Below, one piece after another: positions 36,632-42,431 of a stretch of 45,224 bases of DNA; within the stretch, counting starts at the first letter, position 1, and each line of letters opens with the position of its first letter. Origin of the DNA: a virus; the IMG/VR virus record IMGVR_UViG_3300043436_001618, positions 1-45,224 of that record; one strand, written 5' to 3'. Under the pieces are notes generated by a model. It was given only the letters and a program-made list of their open reading frames with translations, ran no database searches and was not told where the DNA came from. The position numbers were made by a program, and so were the translations under genes.

Positions 36632-36934
36632 TTAAATGAATACTGCCTTTTCCATGTCCTTAACTACTTGAGCGTAGTCCACATCCTCTTTTACTTTGAC
36701 GGATACTGAACTGACCCCATGGATGATTGATGAATGCTTGATGTCATAGCCGTTTGCCTCCATGAACTTCTGAATGTAACCGAAGGTCATCGGTCTTCTA
36801 TAGCATAGGTAATAAAGCAAATGCCTCGCATCTACTATCTCCCTCTTCTTGGTCTTAGAGAACAACTCCTCCCTCGTAATGCCAAATAGTTCGATAATCC
36901 TATCGACATATTGGTTAAAAATCTCTTGCTTCAT
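36632..36934 (-). CDS. Second DnaA domain-IV-like protein
   Basis: A 100-aa protein whose ITREELFSKTKKREIVDARHLLYYLCYRR ... IKHSSIIHGVSSV matches DnaA domain IV: the arginine/lysine basic loop, the helix beginning ARHLLYYL, and HSSIIHG in place of HSTVIHA. No ATPase domain. It precedes the annealing and exonuclease genes, 17 bases apart. A box TATATTCG at 36954-36961 may be its -7 element. Confidence 0.75.
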   Translation of the reverse strand: MKQEIFNQYVDRIIELFGITREELFSKTKKREIVDARHLLYYLCYRRPMTFGYIQKFMEANGYDIKHSSIIHGVSSVSVKVKEDVDYAQVVKDMEKAVFI

Positions 36935-36953
36935 TCTGATTTAATTTAGTCTA

Positions 36954-36961
36954 CGAATATA
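36954..36961 (-). promoter_or_regulatory. Weak -7 box (TATATTCG)
   Basis: One mismatch to TAnnTTTG, placed 19 bases before the ATG of the DnaA-like gene, the same distance as other boxes here. No -33 TTTG is seen. Confidence 0.35.
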
Positions 36962-36989
36962 GTTAATATGTACAATACTCGTATAATGT

Positions 36990-37247
36990 TTACTTAATTT
37001 TTTTCCACAAATAATCTTCTACCTTATCCACACTCTTGTCTATCATGCCATCCACAAAGAACTCAGCCGTGCTAAGTATCTGAATGTAGTGTGAACCCGC
37101 ATAAACAATGACGTTCTTGGCATCCACGTGCAAATTTTCATTGGAAAAATTGTCTTTGAAGACACTAATCGGAACGATACGTCCCGTCTCTACGAACTCT
37201 TCTTTGGAAACGATTCCCTCCATGGGGATGGTTTGTAATTGGTAATA
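36990..37247 (-). CDS. Small protein, unknown
   Basis: An 85-aa protein starting MYYQLQTIPMEG. It has beta-rich (NVIVYAGSHYIQIL) and charged C-terminal regions. A longer reading to 37289 is rejected because it runs over the TATATTTG promoter box. It contains an inexact copy of the GTGTCTT palindrome at 37151-37164. No family recognised. Confidence 0.6.
   Translation of the reverse strand, partial: YYQLQTIPMEGIVSKEEFVETGRIVPISVFKDNFSNENLHVDAKNVIVYAGSHYIQILSTAEFFVDGMIDKSVDKVEDYLWKKIK
37151..37164. repeat. TGTCTT..AAGACA palindrome, copy in coding sequence
   Basis: TGTCTTTGAAGACA is a 14-base palindrome with the outer G-C pair missing. It is a coding-region copy of the dispersed motif. Confidence 0.5.
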
Positions 37248-37275
37248 CATAATGTTAATTTGATTTAATTTGGTA

Positions 37276-37283
37276 CAAATATA
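37276..37283 (-). promoter_or_regulatory. Bacteroidetes-type -7 box (TATATTTG)
   Basis: A perfect TAnnTTTG match lies between genes 37290-37532 and 36990-37247, giving a leader of about 25 bases. The following bases (TACCAAAT) resemble those after the box at 3784-3791. Confidence 0.5.
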
Positions 37284-37289
37284 CAACAA

Positions 37290-37532
37290 TTATTTCACAT
37301 TGCTACTTCTTTTTATCATGTCATAGCATTTCTGAGCAAGCTTGACCTTGAACTCCATCTCGTGGTTACTAACCTCAAGTGCATACATGACTGCTGACTT
37401 TATCTGAAACTCCTCATCAGCCAACCTACGCTCAAGTTCATCTCGCATTATGGTATTGATGAGGTTCTCATAATCATTCCCGTTCTTGTGAAGGGAGTCG
37501 AAGGTCTTAATTAGCTTCTGTACTGTTGTCAT
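37290..37532 (-). CDS. Small helical protein, unknown
   Basis: An 80-aa charged, helical protein with many Glu, Lys and Met residues. It starts within the ATGA overlap with the 39-aa membrane peptide gene. No family recognised. Confidence 0.6.
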   Translation of the reverse strand: MTTVQKLIKTFDSLHKNGNDYENLINTIMRDELERRLADEEFQIKSAVMYALEVSNHEMEFKVKLAQKCYDMIKRSSNVK

Positions 37533-37648
37533 TTCTTTAGTTTTTTAAGCATCCAAAATAGTTCATTGCAAAAATATAGGCATACCATAACCGGTACGCC
37601 TATAAAAATAAATGATAGAATCTCAACGATAAACTTTAGATTTTTCAT
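37529..37648 (-). CDS. 39-aa single-pass membrane peptide
   Basis: MKNLKFIVEILSFIFIGVPV then MVCLYFCNELFWMLKKLKK: a hydrophobic segment (about 7-33) flanked by Lys at both ends. The gene overlaps the upstream gene by TGA/ATG and the downstream gene by ATGA, so it is coupled on both sides. This coupling makes a real gene likely despite its size. It could act at the host membrane, for example in lysis timing or superinfection exclusion, but nothing shows which. Confidence 0.72.
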   Translation of the reverse strand: MKNLKFIVEILSFIFIGVPVMVCLYFCNELFWMLKKLKK

Positions 37649-37830
37649 CCCCAATTTTCTTTTTTGTGTTGAATAACTTTCTCAATGTAGCCCATGTCCA
37701 TGGTGTCAACCAATAGCATAAGTATGGTCTTCTCTTTCCCTAACGCCTTGATGCATAGGTAAAGTTCATACGAACCAATGTTCATGTCCTCCATTTTCTT
37801 GATTAGTTCTGCTGTTTTTTCTTTGCTCAT
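37645..37830 (-). CDS. Small protein, unknown
   Basis: A 61-aa helical protein (MSKEKTAELIKKMEDMNIGS...), coupled by 4-base overlaps with both neighbours. Unknown. Confidence 0.6.
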   Translation of the reverse strand: MSKEKTAELIKKMEDMNIGSYELYLCIKALGKEKTILMLLVDTMDMGYIEKVIQHKKENWG

Positions 37831-38198
37831 CCGAAAACGATTTCGCCCATTACAAGGTATTGAAAAATAACATCACTCGATTCGCCATCACCATCCTCGT
37901 TCAGTTCTTCTTCCCAAAACCTGCTGAAGTTCTCATCCTCTGAGGATGTCTTAATGGTTTCCATTATTGATGCATGACTGATAGTGCCAAGGCACTCTTC
38001 GGGATTCTCAAGGTCATGGATAGCCACCTCAACACCTTTGTCAAAGATTGCCATGAACATTGCCATCGACAAGGCAGGTTCTTCCGTCCTTGGTACTGCT
38101 TCCCTAATCTTCTTTACCTCCCTGCTTGGTAGATAATACCAATAGTTGCTACCACCTTCCAAGGCAGTTACAAAAATGTTTTCCAAGATGTGTCTCAT
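37827..38198 (-). CDS. Conserved-type phage protein, unknown
   Basis: A 123-aa protein with ALEGGSNYWYYL near residues 12-23, a pattern I have seen in many phage hypotheticals. The middle is charged; the end is FQYLVMGEIVFG, hydrophobic. Overlaps the downstream gene by an ATGA-type overlap and the upstream one by 4 bases. Function unknown. Confidence 0.6.
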   Translation of the reverse strand: MRHILENIFVTALEGGSNYWYYLPSREVKKIREAVPRTEEPALSMAMFMAIFDKGVEVAIHDLENPEECLGTISHASIMETIKTSSEDENFSRFWEEELNEDGDGESSDVIFQYLVMGEIVFG

Positions 38199-38506
38199 AA
38201 ATTAAAAGTTTTTTTAATGTTTAATGATTCCGCTGCGAAGTCAATGGCTAAGAAAATTTGGTCAACTACAGCAGGATTCTTCAAGGCAATGTTCAATATG
38301 CCTTGTGCCTCGTCCTCTGTACAGCTATAATTCTCGGTCACGTCAGCCGTACACCAAAGGTTGTCTGTGTAGTACCCCATCTTTTTTAGATTGCCTTTAA
38401 GCGTCTGTCTGTCTGTTAGTTTGTTTCTTGCGATAAGCAACTGCTCACGCAGGTAGTCAATCTCAAGTTGGGCAGATGCCCTCTCGGTCATTTGTTTGTG
38501 CGTCAT
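38195..38506 (-). CDS. Small protein, unknown
   Basis: A 103-aa protein starting MTHKQMTERASAQLEIDYLREQLL: a coiled-coil-like N-terminus, then GYYTDNLWCTADVTENYSC and a helical C-terminus. An extension to 38584 is rejected because those codons run through the tRNA-like element; ATG 38506 follows an AT-rich leader (AAATCAAAATG). Unknown function. Confidence 0.6.
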   Translation of the reverse strand: MTHKQMTERASAQLEIDYLREQLLIARNKLTDRQTLKGNLKKMGYYTDNLWCTADVTENYSCTEDEAQGILNIALKNPAVVDQIFLAIDFAAESLNIKKTFNL

Positions 38507-38527
38507 TTTGATTTGATTTAAAGTGAG

Positions 38528-38600
38528 ACATCGGGGCAGGACTCGAACCTGCATCTCTATGCAATACTGCACCGCTTTTACCAATTATAGCCACCCGATG
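38528..38600 (-). tRNA. tRNA-like element with aberrant anticodon arm
   Basis: The minus strand has a perfect 7-bp acceptor stem (CATCGGG with CCCGATG) and a perfect T arm (GCAGG, loop TTCGAGT, CCTGC). A D arm with GG in its loop (GCT...AGC) is also present. The central arm does not give the normal 5-bp stem with 7-base loop. The best pairing is GTGCA with TGCAT closing only a GTAT loop. No anticodon with U33 and purine 37 can be placed. CCA is not encoded. It is either a decayed tRNA or a tRNA-like RNA that no longer decodes. Confidence 0.6.
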
Positions 38601-38629
38601 AAAAACCCCCAATGTAGAAACATCGGGGG
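38601..38629 (-). terminator. Strong hairpin with T-tail
   Basis: On the minus strand a 10-bp stem (CCCCCGATGT with ACATTGGGGG, one G-T pair) closes a TTCT loop and is followed by TTTTT. It lies 24 bases past the stop of the amidotransferase fusion gene and ends just before the tRNA-like element. Either it terminates the long operon here or it acts as an RNA end. Confidence 0.78.
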
Positions 38630-38652
38630 GGACTAACCATTAAAACACAACA

Positions 38653-39759
38653 CTATGCATTGTAAGTTATTACTTCACTCTCAGAAAACCAACCTCCACA
38701 ACTACCGCAGTAGTAGTTGCTGAACCCGTCATGCTCAAGGTCATTGAAGCAACTGATACAGATTGGCTTCTCGTTCTTGATGTCGAACTCGTCATCGTCA
38801 TCCATCAACTCGTCAAAGTACAACTGCCTACCCAACTTTCTCTCAGCCTCAATGACCTCCTCCTCGTCTTCCTCCCACCACTTCTTGCTCTCGCTCTGCT
38901 TGACATAGGCGAAGGTCTGAGTATAGGTCTCATGTACCTCCTGCCCTCTGTACTTCTCAGCTATGTTGAAGTATATCCAACAATTCAGAACCTTGCCGTC
39001 CTTCATCTTGATTGGTATCTGCTTACGCCTATACCAATTGGGATGACCCTCCAACGCATCCAACCCCTTCAAAACCGAATCACTCACCTTGAACACATCA
39101 ACCTCGACATTGTAGCCTATGCCCTTCATCTCAATGAGGTAAGGCAAACCCGATATAATCATTGGGTACTTGTTCTCGGTGTTACCCCCACCCAAATGCT
39201 TTGATGATGTCAAGAACCTATTGTAGTTGCTGTACCCCTTCTTGAGCGTACCATATACCGCAACCAAGTTATCCTCAAGCACATTGCCTTTGCTATACCA
39301 AACCCCGTCACGCTGTACCCATAACTCCTTGTTGTACATCTGAAACGTGCGATTGCGTGTGTTGATGGTCACGAACCTGCTGTCATGCTTCTCCAACTCC
39401 TTCTTCCATGTGTGCCTCGGAACCTCGCCAAGTGATTCAGCAAGTACCTTTGAATCACTTCTCTTGGCATCACCCAAACCTCTGATTGTCCCGTTCATCA
39501 TCAACCACTCATGCTTGTTTGTACCGCACCTAAATGGATGCGTATTCGATTGATTTACAGCACCTACTGTAGCGTACCTAAAGTGACAGATGAATGGTCT
39601 GTCGGTGTCAAGCACCTTGTACTGATTGGACTGATGGTAAGTAACCTCGAAGGTGTCCAACCAAATAACTCCCAACCCATGCGGATTGATTCTGCTTGAG
39701 GTCTTCGCAACCTCCTTCGGAAGGGTCATGCCCTTCTGCTTGATGATGATAATACACAT
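38653..39759 (-). CDS. Class II glutamine amidotransferase + gamma-glutamylcyclotransferase (AIG2-like) + zinc ribbon
   Basis: A 368-aa fusion. It begins MCIIII, so Cys2 becomes the N-terminal nucleophile after Met removal, as in Ntn-type glutaminases. HFRYATVGAVNQSNTHPF (about 58-75) is the class II motif. About 165-285 is a cyclotransferase-like domain with VAVYGTLKKG (the Y-G-S/T-L-xx-G motif) and DALEGHPNWYRR. The C-terminus has CISC and CGSC, a zinc ribbon. Together with the amidoligase upstream, this suggests making and trimming of amide bonds. The target (protein, cell wall, or metabolite) cannot be read from the sequence. The palindrome element F lies in its leader. Confidence 0.8.
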   Translation of the reverse strand: MCIIIIKQKGMTLPKEVAKTSSRINPHGLGVIWLDTFEVTYHQSNQYKVLDTDRPFICHFRYATVGAVNQSNTHPFRCGTNKHEWLMMNGTIRGLGDAKRSDSKVLAESLGEVPRHTWKKELEKHDSRFVTINTRNRTFQMYNKELWVQRDGVWYSKGNVLEDNLVAVYGTLKKGYSNYNRFLTSSKHLGGGNTENKYPMIISGLPYLIEMKGIGYNVEVDVFKVSDSVLKGLDALEGHPNWYRRKQIPIKMKDGKVLNCWIYFNIAEKYRGQEVHETYTQTFAYVKQSESKKWWEEDEEEVIEAERKLGRQLYFDELMDDDDEFDIKNEKPICISCFNDLEHDGFSNYYCGSCGGWFSESEVITYNA

Positions 39760-39787
39760 TTGCGTTTGATTTGTGGGCAGAACCTAT

Positions 39788-39822
39788 GGGAATTCGTGTC
39801 TTTGAAGACACTCATACCCGAC
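39788..39822 (-). ncRNA. Structured element F (GUCGGG / GTGTCTT hairpin)
   Basis: On the minus strand GTCGGGT, two variable bases, then GA lead into GTGTCTT CA AAGACAC, followed by GAATTCCC. GGG pairs with CCC, and flanking GA on both sides of the inner stem could make tandem G-A pairs. Element G at 43207-43251 has the same arrangement. It lies in the spacer 39760-39885 before the amidotransferase gene. Confidence 0.55.
39796..39811. repeat. GTGTCTT..AAGACAC palindrome
   Basis: GTGTCTTTGAAGACAC, 7-base arms, forms the inner stem of element F. Confidence 0.7.
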
Positions 39823-39885
39823 TCAGAACCCGGTTAATGTACTAAAGATGAACGAAGTTACGACAATAATTGAACATTGCCAAAT

Positions 39886-40047
39886 TTACTTTTTCAACCT
39901 TGCCTTGAACTTCTCCCTTACAAGCAGGGGACGGGTGGGTGAGAACTTTGTCCAAGCCTTGTCAACCGCCTCCCATTTGCTGTGGGCGATGATGTCTATG
40001 ACGAAGACACCACCATAGTAGACCTTGAATAGCATTTCTGATTCCAT
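39886..40047 (-). CDS. 53-aa small protein
   Basis: MESEMLFKVYYGGVFVIDII followed by AHSKWEAVDKAWTKFSPTRP and a basic C-terminus (REKFKARLKK). A compact beta-hairpin plus helix is plausible. It starts one base after the stop of the 58-aa gene, supporting coupled translation. Coding evidence is the packed spacing and clean codon use; function unknown. Confidence 0.65.
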   Translation of the reverse strand: MESEMLFKVYYGGVFVIDIIAHSKWEAVDKAWTKFSPTRPLLVREKFKARLKK

Positions 40048-40048
40048 T

Positions 40049-40225
40049 TTAATTATTTTTAATGTTTAGCACTTCTTTTGCCTCATCCATGATGTTTGAA
40101 AACATGCCTATGCAAAATTGTGGGAACGTAACCCCCTTCTCTTTCAGCTTTAACTTCTTGTAATCTTTCTTTAGCATTTCATCGAATTCTCCGCAAAAAT
40201 TGTAGAGCATTTCAAAATTGTCCAT
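40049..40225 (-). CDS. 58-aa small protein
   Basis: MDNFEMLYNFCGEFDEMLKK at the start, then a Lys-rich middle and FCIGMFSNIMDEAKEVLNI. Helical and charged. It follows a spacer carrying hairpin H1, with the leader AAATCAAAACACAATG typical of this operon. Function unknown. Confidence 0.65.
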   Translation of the reverse strand: MDNFEMLYNFCGEFDEMLKKDYKKLKLKEKGVTFPQFCIGMFSNIMDEAKEVLNIKNN

Positions 40226-40244
40226 TGTGTTTTGATTTGGTGAG

Positions 40245-40288
40245 GAACTGAGGGCAGTATCGCTCTGCCTTATCCACTCTCTCAGTTC
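40245..40288 (-). ncRNA. Hairpin element H1 with one-sided bulge
   Basis: On the minus strand GAACTGAG pairs with CTCAGTTC. Inside, an 11-base one-sided stretch AGAGTGGATAA is followed by hairpin GGCAG, loop of seven, CTGCC. H2 at 40841-40886 has the same plan. It lies between genes 40296-40586 and 40049-40225. Confidence 0.6.
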
Positions 40289-40295
40289 TGTTGGG

Positions 40296-40586
40296 TTAGT
40301 GAGTCATTGCCCATCTGTAGTTTTCATTCTCCCTCAGTATGGCATAGCACTTGTCCCTCAATGCCTTGTCATTGACATCATAGGTAAGTGAGAACCCCTT
40401 GTACGTTCCGAACCGACCGCCATAGGTCTTAACCGATATGAGTCTGTCGGTCTTGAGGTACTCAAGAACCTCGTCAGTCTTGTCCTTGAATACTGAATAA
40501 GGGTCGGCTACACTTACCTGCCCGTACTTGTCAACAGAACAATCCTTAAAATACTGAACCATTTTTTCTTCGATAAAATTTCTCAT
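40296..40586 (-). CDS. Small protein, unknown
   Basis: A 96-aa protein: KMVQYFKDCSVDKYGQVSVADPY, then VLEYLKTDRLISVKTYGGRFGTYKGFSLTYD-like beta-rich middle, and a helical end. Looks like a small alpha/beta, possibly winged-helix-like protein, but I cannot assign it. Leader TTTAAACCAAACACACATG is operon-typical. Confidence 0.6.
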   Translation of the reverse strand: MRNFIEEKMVQYFKDCSVDKYGQVSVADPYSVFKDKTDEVLEYLKTDRLISVKTYGGRFGTYKGFSLTYDVNDKALRDKCYAILRENENYRWAMTH

Positions 40587-40597
40587 GTGTGTTTGGT

Positions 40598-40822
40598 TTA
40601 AAAAGTTAGCGTTTCAAATTGATAGTAAAAATTTACCTGCTCGTTGGGAAACCTCTTCTGAAGTTCATTCACGTAATCCTCGTTGTCATAAAGAAAGTCA
40701 TTCACCCTCTCTGAGTGAACCATTGGGGCAATAACGCTATTCACTTGCTCCTCTGTTAGTGTGGTCAAGAGATGGAAGTCTTCTTCGTCCCATCCCGATG
40801 TGCTGATTCTGTAAACTTGCAT
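40598..40822 (-). CDS. Small acidic protein, unknown
   Basis: A 74-aa acidic protein starting MQVYRISTSGWDEEDFHLLTTL. Longer reading to 40864 is rejected because it passes through hairpin H2. Function unknown. Confidence 0.6.
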   Translation of the reverse strand: MQVYRISTSGWDEEDFHLLTTLTEEQVNSVIAPMVHSERVNDFLYDNEDYVNELQKRFPNEQVNFYYQFETLTF

Positions 40823-40840
40823 TGTGTGTGTTTTGGTGAG

Positions 40841-40886
40841 GGACTGAGGGTGGTAACGAACCACCTTCGCACTTTGCTCTCAGTCC
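40841..40886 (-). ncRNA. Hairpin element H2 with one-sided bulge
   Basis: GGACTGAG pairs with CTCAGTCC. The stretch AGCAAAGTGCGAA and the inner hairpin GGTGG, seven-base loop, CCACC lie inside. It also contains CTGA-GA, a possible 3-bp stem GCA/TGC and GAA, a hammerhead-like core lacking one base, but the outer pairing would hide it. Confidence 0.6.
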
Positions 40887-40893
40887 TTGGGCG

Positions 40894-41121
40894 TTAGTTT
40901 GTCGGAACCCAACCGACCTCAATGCCAATGTCATTCCCGTTGGCAATGGCATCCTTGATTTGCTGAAGGTTTATCAGCAACCTCTCTGACCCGTCATCGA
41001 ATAACTCATAGTAGTCGAAGATAATGGGAGCGTTCATGAATAACATCTCTGCAAATGGCGTTACAATATGCCACACAAAGATTGAATCCACCTTCTTGTC
41101 TGTCACTTTAAAATTTTTCAT
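40894..41121 (-). CDS. Small protein, unknown
   Basis: A 75-aa protein starting MKNFKVTDKKVDSIFVWHIV, with an acidic C-terminal half (DDGSERLL...GIEVGWVPTN). ATG 41121 follows TTAAACCAAACAGC, the common leader; an ATG at 41142 would overlap the upstream stop and is less likely. Unknown function. Confidence 0.6.
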   Translation of the reverse strand: MKNFKVTDKKVDSIFVWHIVTPFAEMLFMNAPIIFDYYELFDDGSERLLINLQQIKDAIANGNDIGIEVGWVPTN

Positions 41122-41131
41122 GCTGTTTGGT

Positions 41132-41338
41132 TTAATAGTCATCGTCTAAGTACTCACCTGCATCAAGGTAGTCATAGTATCTGTCTCTTCTGTATGGGTA
41201 CTTGTCCCCCTCGTAGCACGTTTCACACCAATAACCCGTACTATATCCGTACGCATCGTAGCGTTGTTCCACCCACTTTTCTTCATTCATCTCATGGGAT
41301 TGGTCGCAACCCCTACAAAGAATCTTCTCTGTTCTCAT
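41132..41338 (-). CDS. 68-aa zinc-ribbon-like protein
   Basis: MRTEKILCRGCDQSHEMNEEKW followed by YWCETCYEGD: CRGC and CETC make a four-Cys zinc ribbon. The C-terminus is Tyr/Asp-rich (RRDRYYDYLDAGEYLDDDY). Frame upstream of 41338 runs through the overlapping gene and is not used. Overlaps the previous gene by 26 bases. Likely a DNA- or RNA-binding accessory protein. Confidence 0.65.
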   Translation of the reverse strand: MRTEKILCRGCDQSHEMNEEKWVEQRYDAYGYSTGYWCETCYEGDKYPYRRDRYYDYLDAGEYLDDDY

Positions 41339-41513
41339 GGTCTTGGTTTTGATTGGTGAATACTTCGACACCCCACTTGGTATGTCTGTCATGCTTGTAC
41401 ATTGAAAACAAAGCGTCAACGTACTTGAGGAACTCTTGTCTGTCTGAATCATTGAGGTAAAGCAGTCGGTCAATGACCCCCTGCACAACTTTGATGCGCT
41501 CTTCTTCTGTCAT
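41313..41513 (-). CDS. 66-aa helical protein
   Basis: Begins MTEEERIKVVQGVIDRLLYL; charged and helical, ending with an Asn/Gln/Asp-rich tail. The ATG at 41513 follows AAACCAATCAC, the leader also used by the gene at 42426-42692. Longer reading (41564) runs through ribozyme E and is rejected. Function unknown. Confidence 0.6.
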   Translation of the reverse strand: MTEEERIKVVQGVIDRLLYLNDSDRQEFLKYVDALFSMYKHDRHTKWGVEVFTNQNQDHENREDSL

Positions 41514-41532
41514 GTGATTGGTTTTGATGGTT

Positions 41533-41585
41533 TGCTGTTTCATCTTGTTAGAATCATCAGTCAAGGCAACTACCTTGATACAGCA
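41533..41585 (-). ncRNA. Hammerhead ribozyme E (type III, weak stem II)
   Basis: On the minus strand TGCTGTA (cleavage after GUA, between 41579 and 41578) precedes stem I (TCAAGG, loop TAGTTG, CCTTGA). After one-strand continuity comes CTGATGA (41554-41560). Stem II is TTCT-AACA-AGAT with a U-U pair at its base. Then GAAA (41538-41541), whose last A begins ACAGCA, pairing TGCTGT over 6 bp. Stems I and III are perfect; stem II is poor, so activity is uncertain. Confidence 0.6.
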
Positions 41586-41622
41586 GGGAGGTGGGGAAAC
41601 CCCACCATCCCTAAATTAACGA
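41586..41622 (-). other. GC hairpin upstream of ribozyme E
   Basis: GGTGGGG and CCCCACC (7 bp) enclose TTT and lie between the membrane gene stop and ribozyme E. No T-tail follows, so it is not a classical terminator. It may protect the 3' end made by ribozyme cleavage. Confidence 0.45.
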
Positions 41623-41856
41623 TTATTGGATTACGTTCTTCACGAACACCACCACCATGATGCCAATGATGTGAATGAGCCATACCAACTTCACCCTCTC
41701 CAATGGTATCTCACTTTCATCAGCAACCCCCGACACTATCATGCCGAGAATAGTACCAATACATAGAACAATTGTCGCACCCGTATTCTCAAGGAAGAGG
41801 GCAAAGTAAGAAGGCAAAGCGGAAATAATGCAAAGCAAGGCAAGTGATTTTGTCAT
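41623..41856 (-). CDS. Small membrane protein (two to three helices)
   Basis: A 77-aa protein: hydrophobic segments near residues 3-20 (LALLCIISALPSYFALFL), 26-43 (ATIVLCIGTILGMIV) and 57-74 (VWLIHIIGIMVVVFV), with acidic DESEIP between. ATG 41856 follows a strong promoter (TAACTTTG, 17 bases upstream). It may act on the host envelope. Unknown family; a TTG-started version would begin inside the promoter and is not used. Confidence 0.65.
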   Translation of the reverse strand: MTKSLALLCIISALPSYFALFLENTGATIVLCIGTILGMIVSGVADESEIPLERVKLVWLIHIIGIMVVVFVKNVIQ

Positions 41857-41873
41857 GTTGTTCAATTTTAGTT

Positions 41874-41905
41874 CAAAGTTAGTACAATAGTATGATATAT
41901 CCAAA
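41874..41905 (-). promoter_or_regulatory. Full Bacteroidetes promoter (TTTG-N20-TAACTTTG)
   Basis: On the minus strand TTTG (41902-41905) and TAACTTTG (41874-41881), separated by 20 bases, match the -33 and -7 consensus. Transcription should begin about 5-7 bases later, just before the ATG of the membrane gene. The -33 box lies next to the stop of the radC-like gene. Confidence 0.75.
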
Positions 41906-42349
41906 TTAAATTAATCCACCCTCATTAAATGAGAAATAGCTTTCATCTGTGATGATGAGATGGTCAAGCAACTTCATGTCAAAGAATGCACACGCATTCT
42001 TAACCTTCTCAGTGATTGACTTGTCACCCTCTGAAGGCTTGAGATTGCCACTTGGATGGTTGTGGGCAAGGATTATTGAAGAAGAGGCGTTGTTCAATGC
42101 AATGGTCATTACCACCCTTGGGTCTAAAACTGTACCGCTAAACCCACCCGAACTGACTTTGTAGTAACCAACCACGTCATTGGCTCTGTTAAGGCACACC
42201 ATGATGACCTCCTCTGTCCATAAAATTGTGTCAGCATCGAAGATTGAACGCATTACTTCAACCATCTTTTCGGGGCTCGTGATAGTCACCTTGTCACCCT
42301 TGGTAACGCTGACCTTGACCTTAATTTTCGGAAACTTGTACTTTTTCAT
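41906..42349 (-). CDS. radC: RadC-like JAMM-domain protein
   Basis: A 147-aa RadC C-terminal-type domain. NASSSIILAHNHPSGNLKPSEGD holds the JAMM residues (His-x-His, Ser and Asp), with the acidic residue in EVIMVCLNRANDVVG upstream. LLDHLIITDESYFSF is the typical closing strand. RadC proteins have an unproven role in DNA repair; JAMM proteins are metal-dependent isopeptidases. In phage and mobile elements they occur in early operons. Directly follows ribozyme A with a leader of 22 bases after the predicted cut. Confidence 0.87.
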   Translation of the reverse strand: MKKYKFPKIKVKVSVTKGDKVTITSPEKMVEVMRSIFDADTILWTEEVIMVCLNRANDVVGYYKVSSGGFSGTVLDPRVVMTIALNNASSSIILAHNHPSGNLKPSEGDKSITEKVKNACAFFDMKLLDHLIITDESYFSFNEGGLI

Positions 42350-42365
42350 GTGCTAAATTTTAATT

Positions 42366-42431
42366 GGTTAAGAAGGGAGGGGAACTCGTTCCTCGCTCCC
42401 GTTTCGCCCATTGAGGGCTCATCAGTTAACC
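42366..42431 (-). ncRNA. Hammerhead ribozyme A (type I)
   Basis: Minus strand: stem I GGTTAA (42426-42431) with TTAACC (42366-42371); CTGATGA (42419-42425); stem II GCCC, TCAAT, GGGC; GAAA (42402-42405); then a hairpin stem III (CGGGAG ... CTCCC) ending UUC. Predicted cut is between 42372 and 42371. One C-U mismatch at the second stem III pair is unusual; every other position fits the consensus. The TAA stop of the upstream gene lies inside stem I. Confidence 0.78.

Noticed and set aside
38507-38584. N-terminal extension of the 38195 gene
   Set aside because: The extra codons read through the tRNA-like element's acceptor and T arms.
41586-41622. Hairpin GGTGGGG/CCCCACC as terminator
   Set aside because: No T-tract follows on the transcribed strand.
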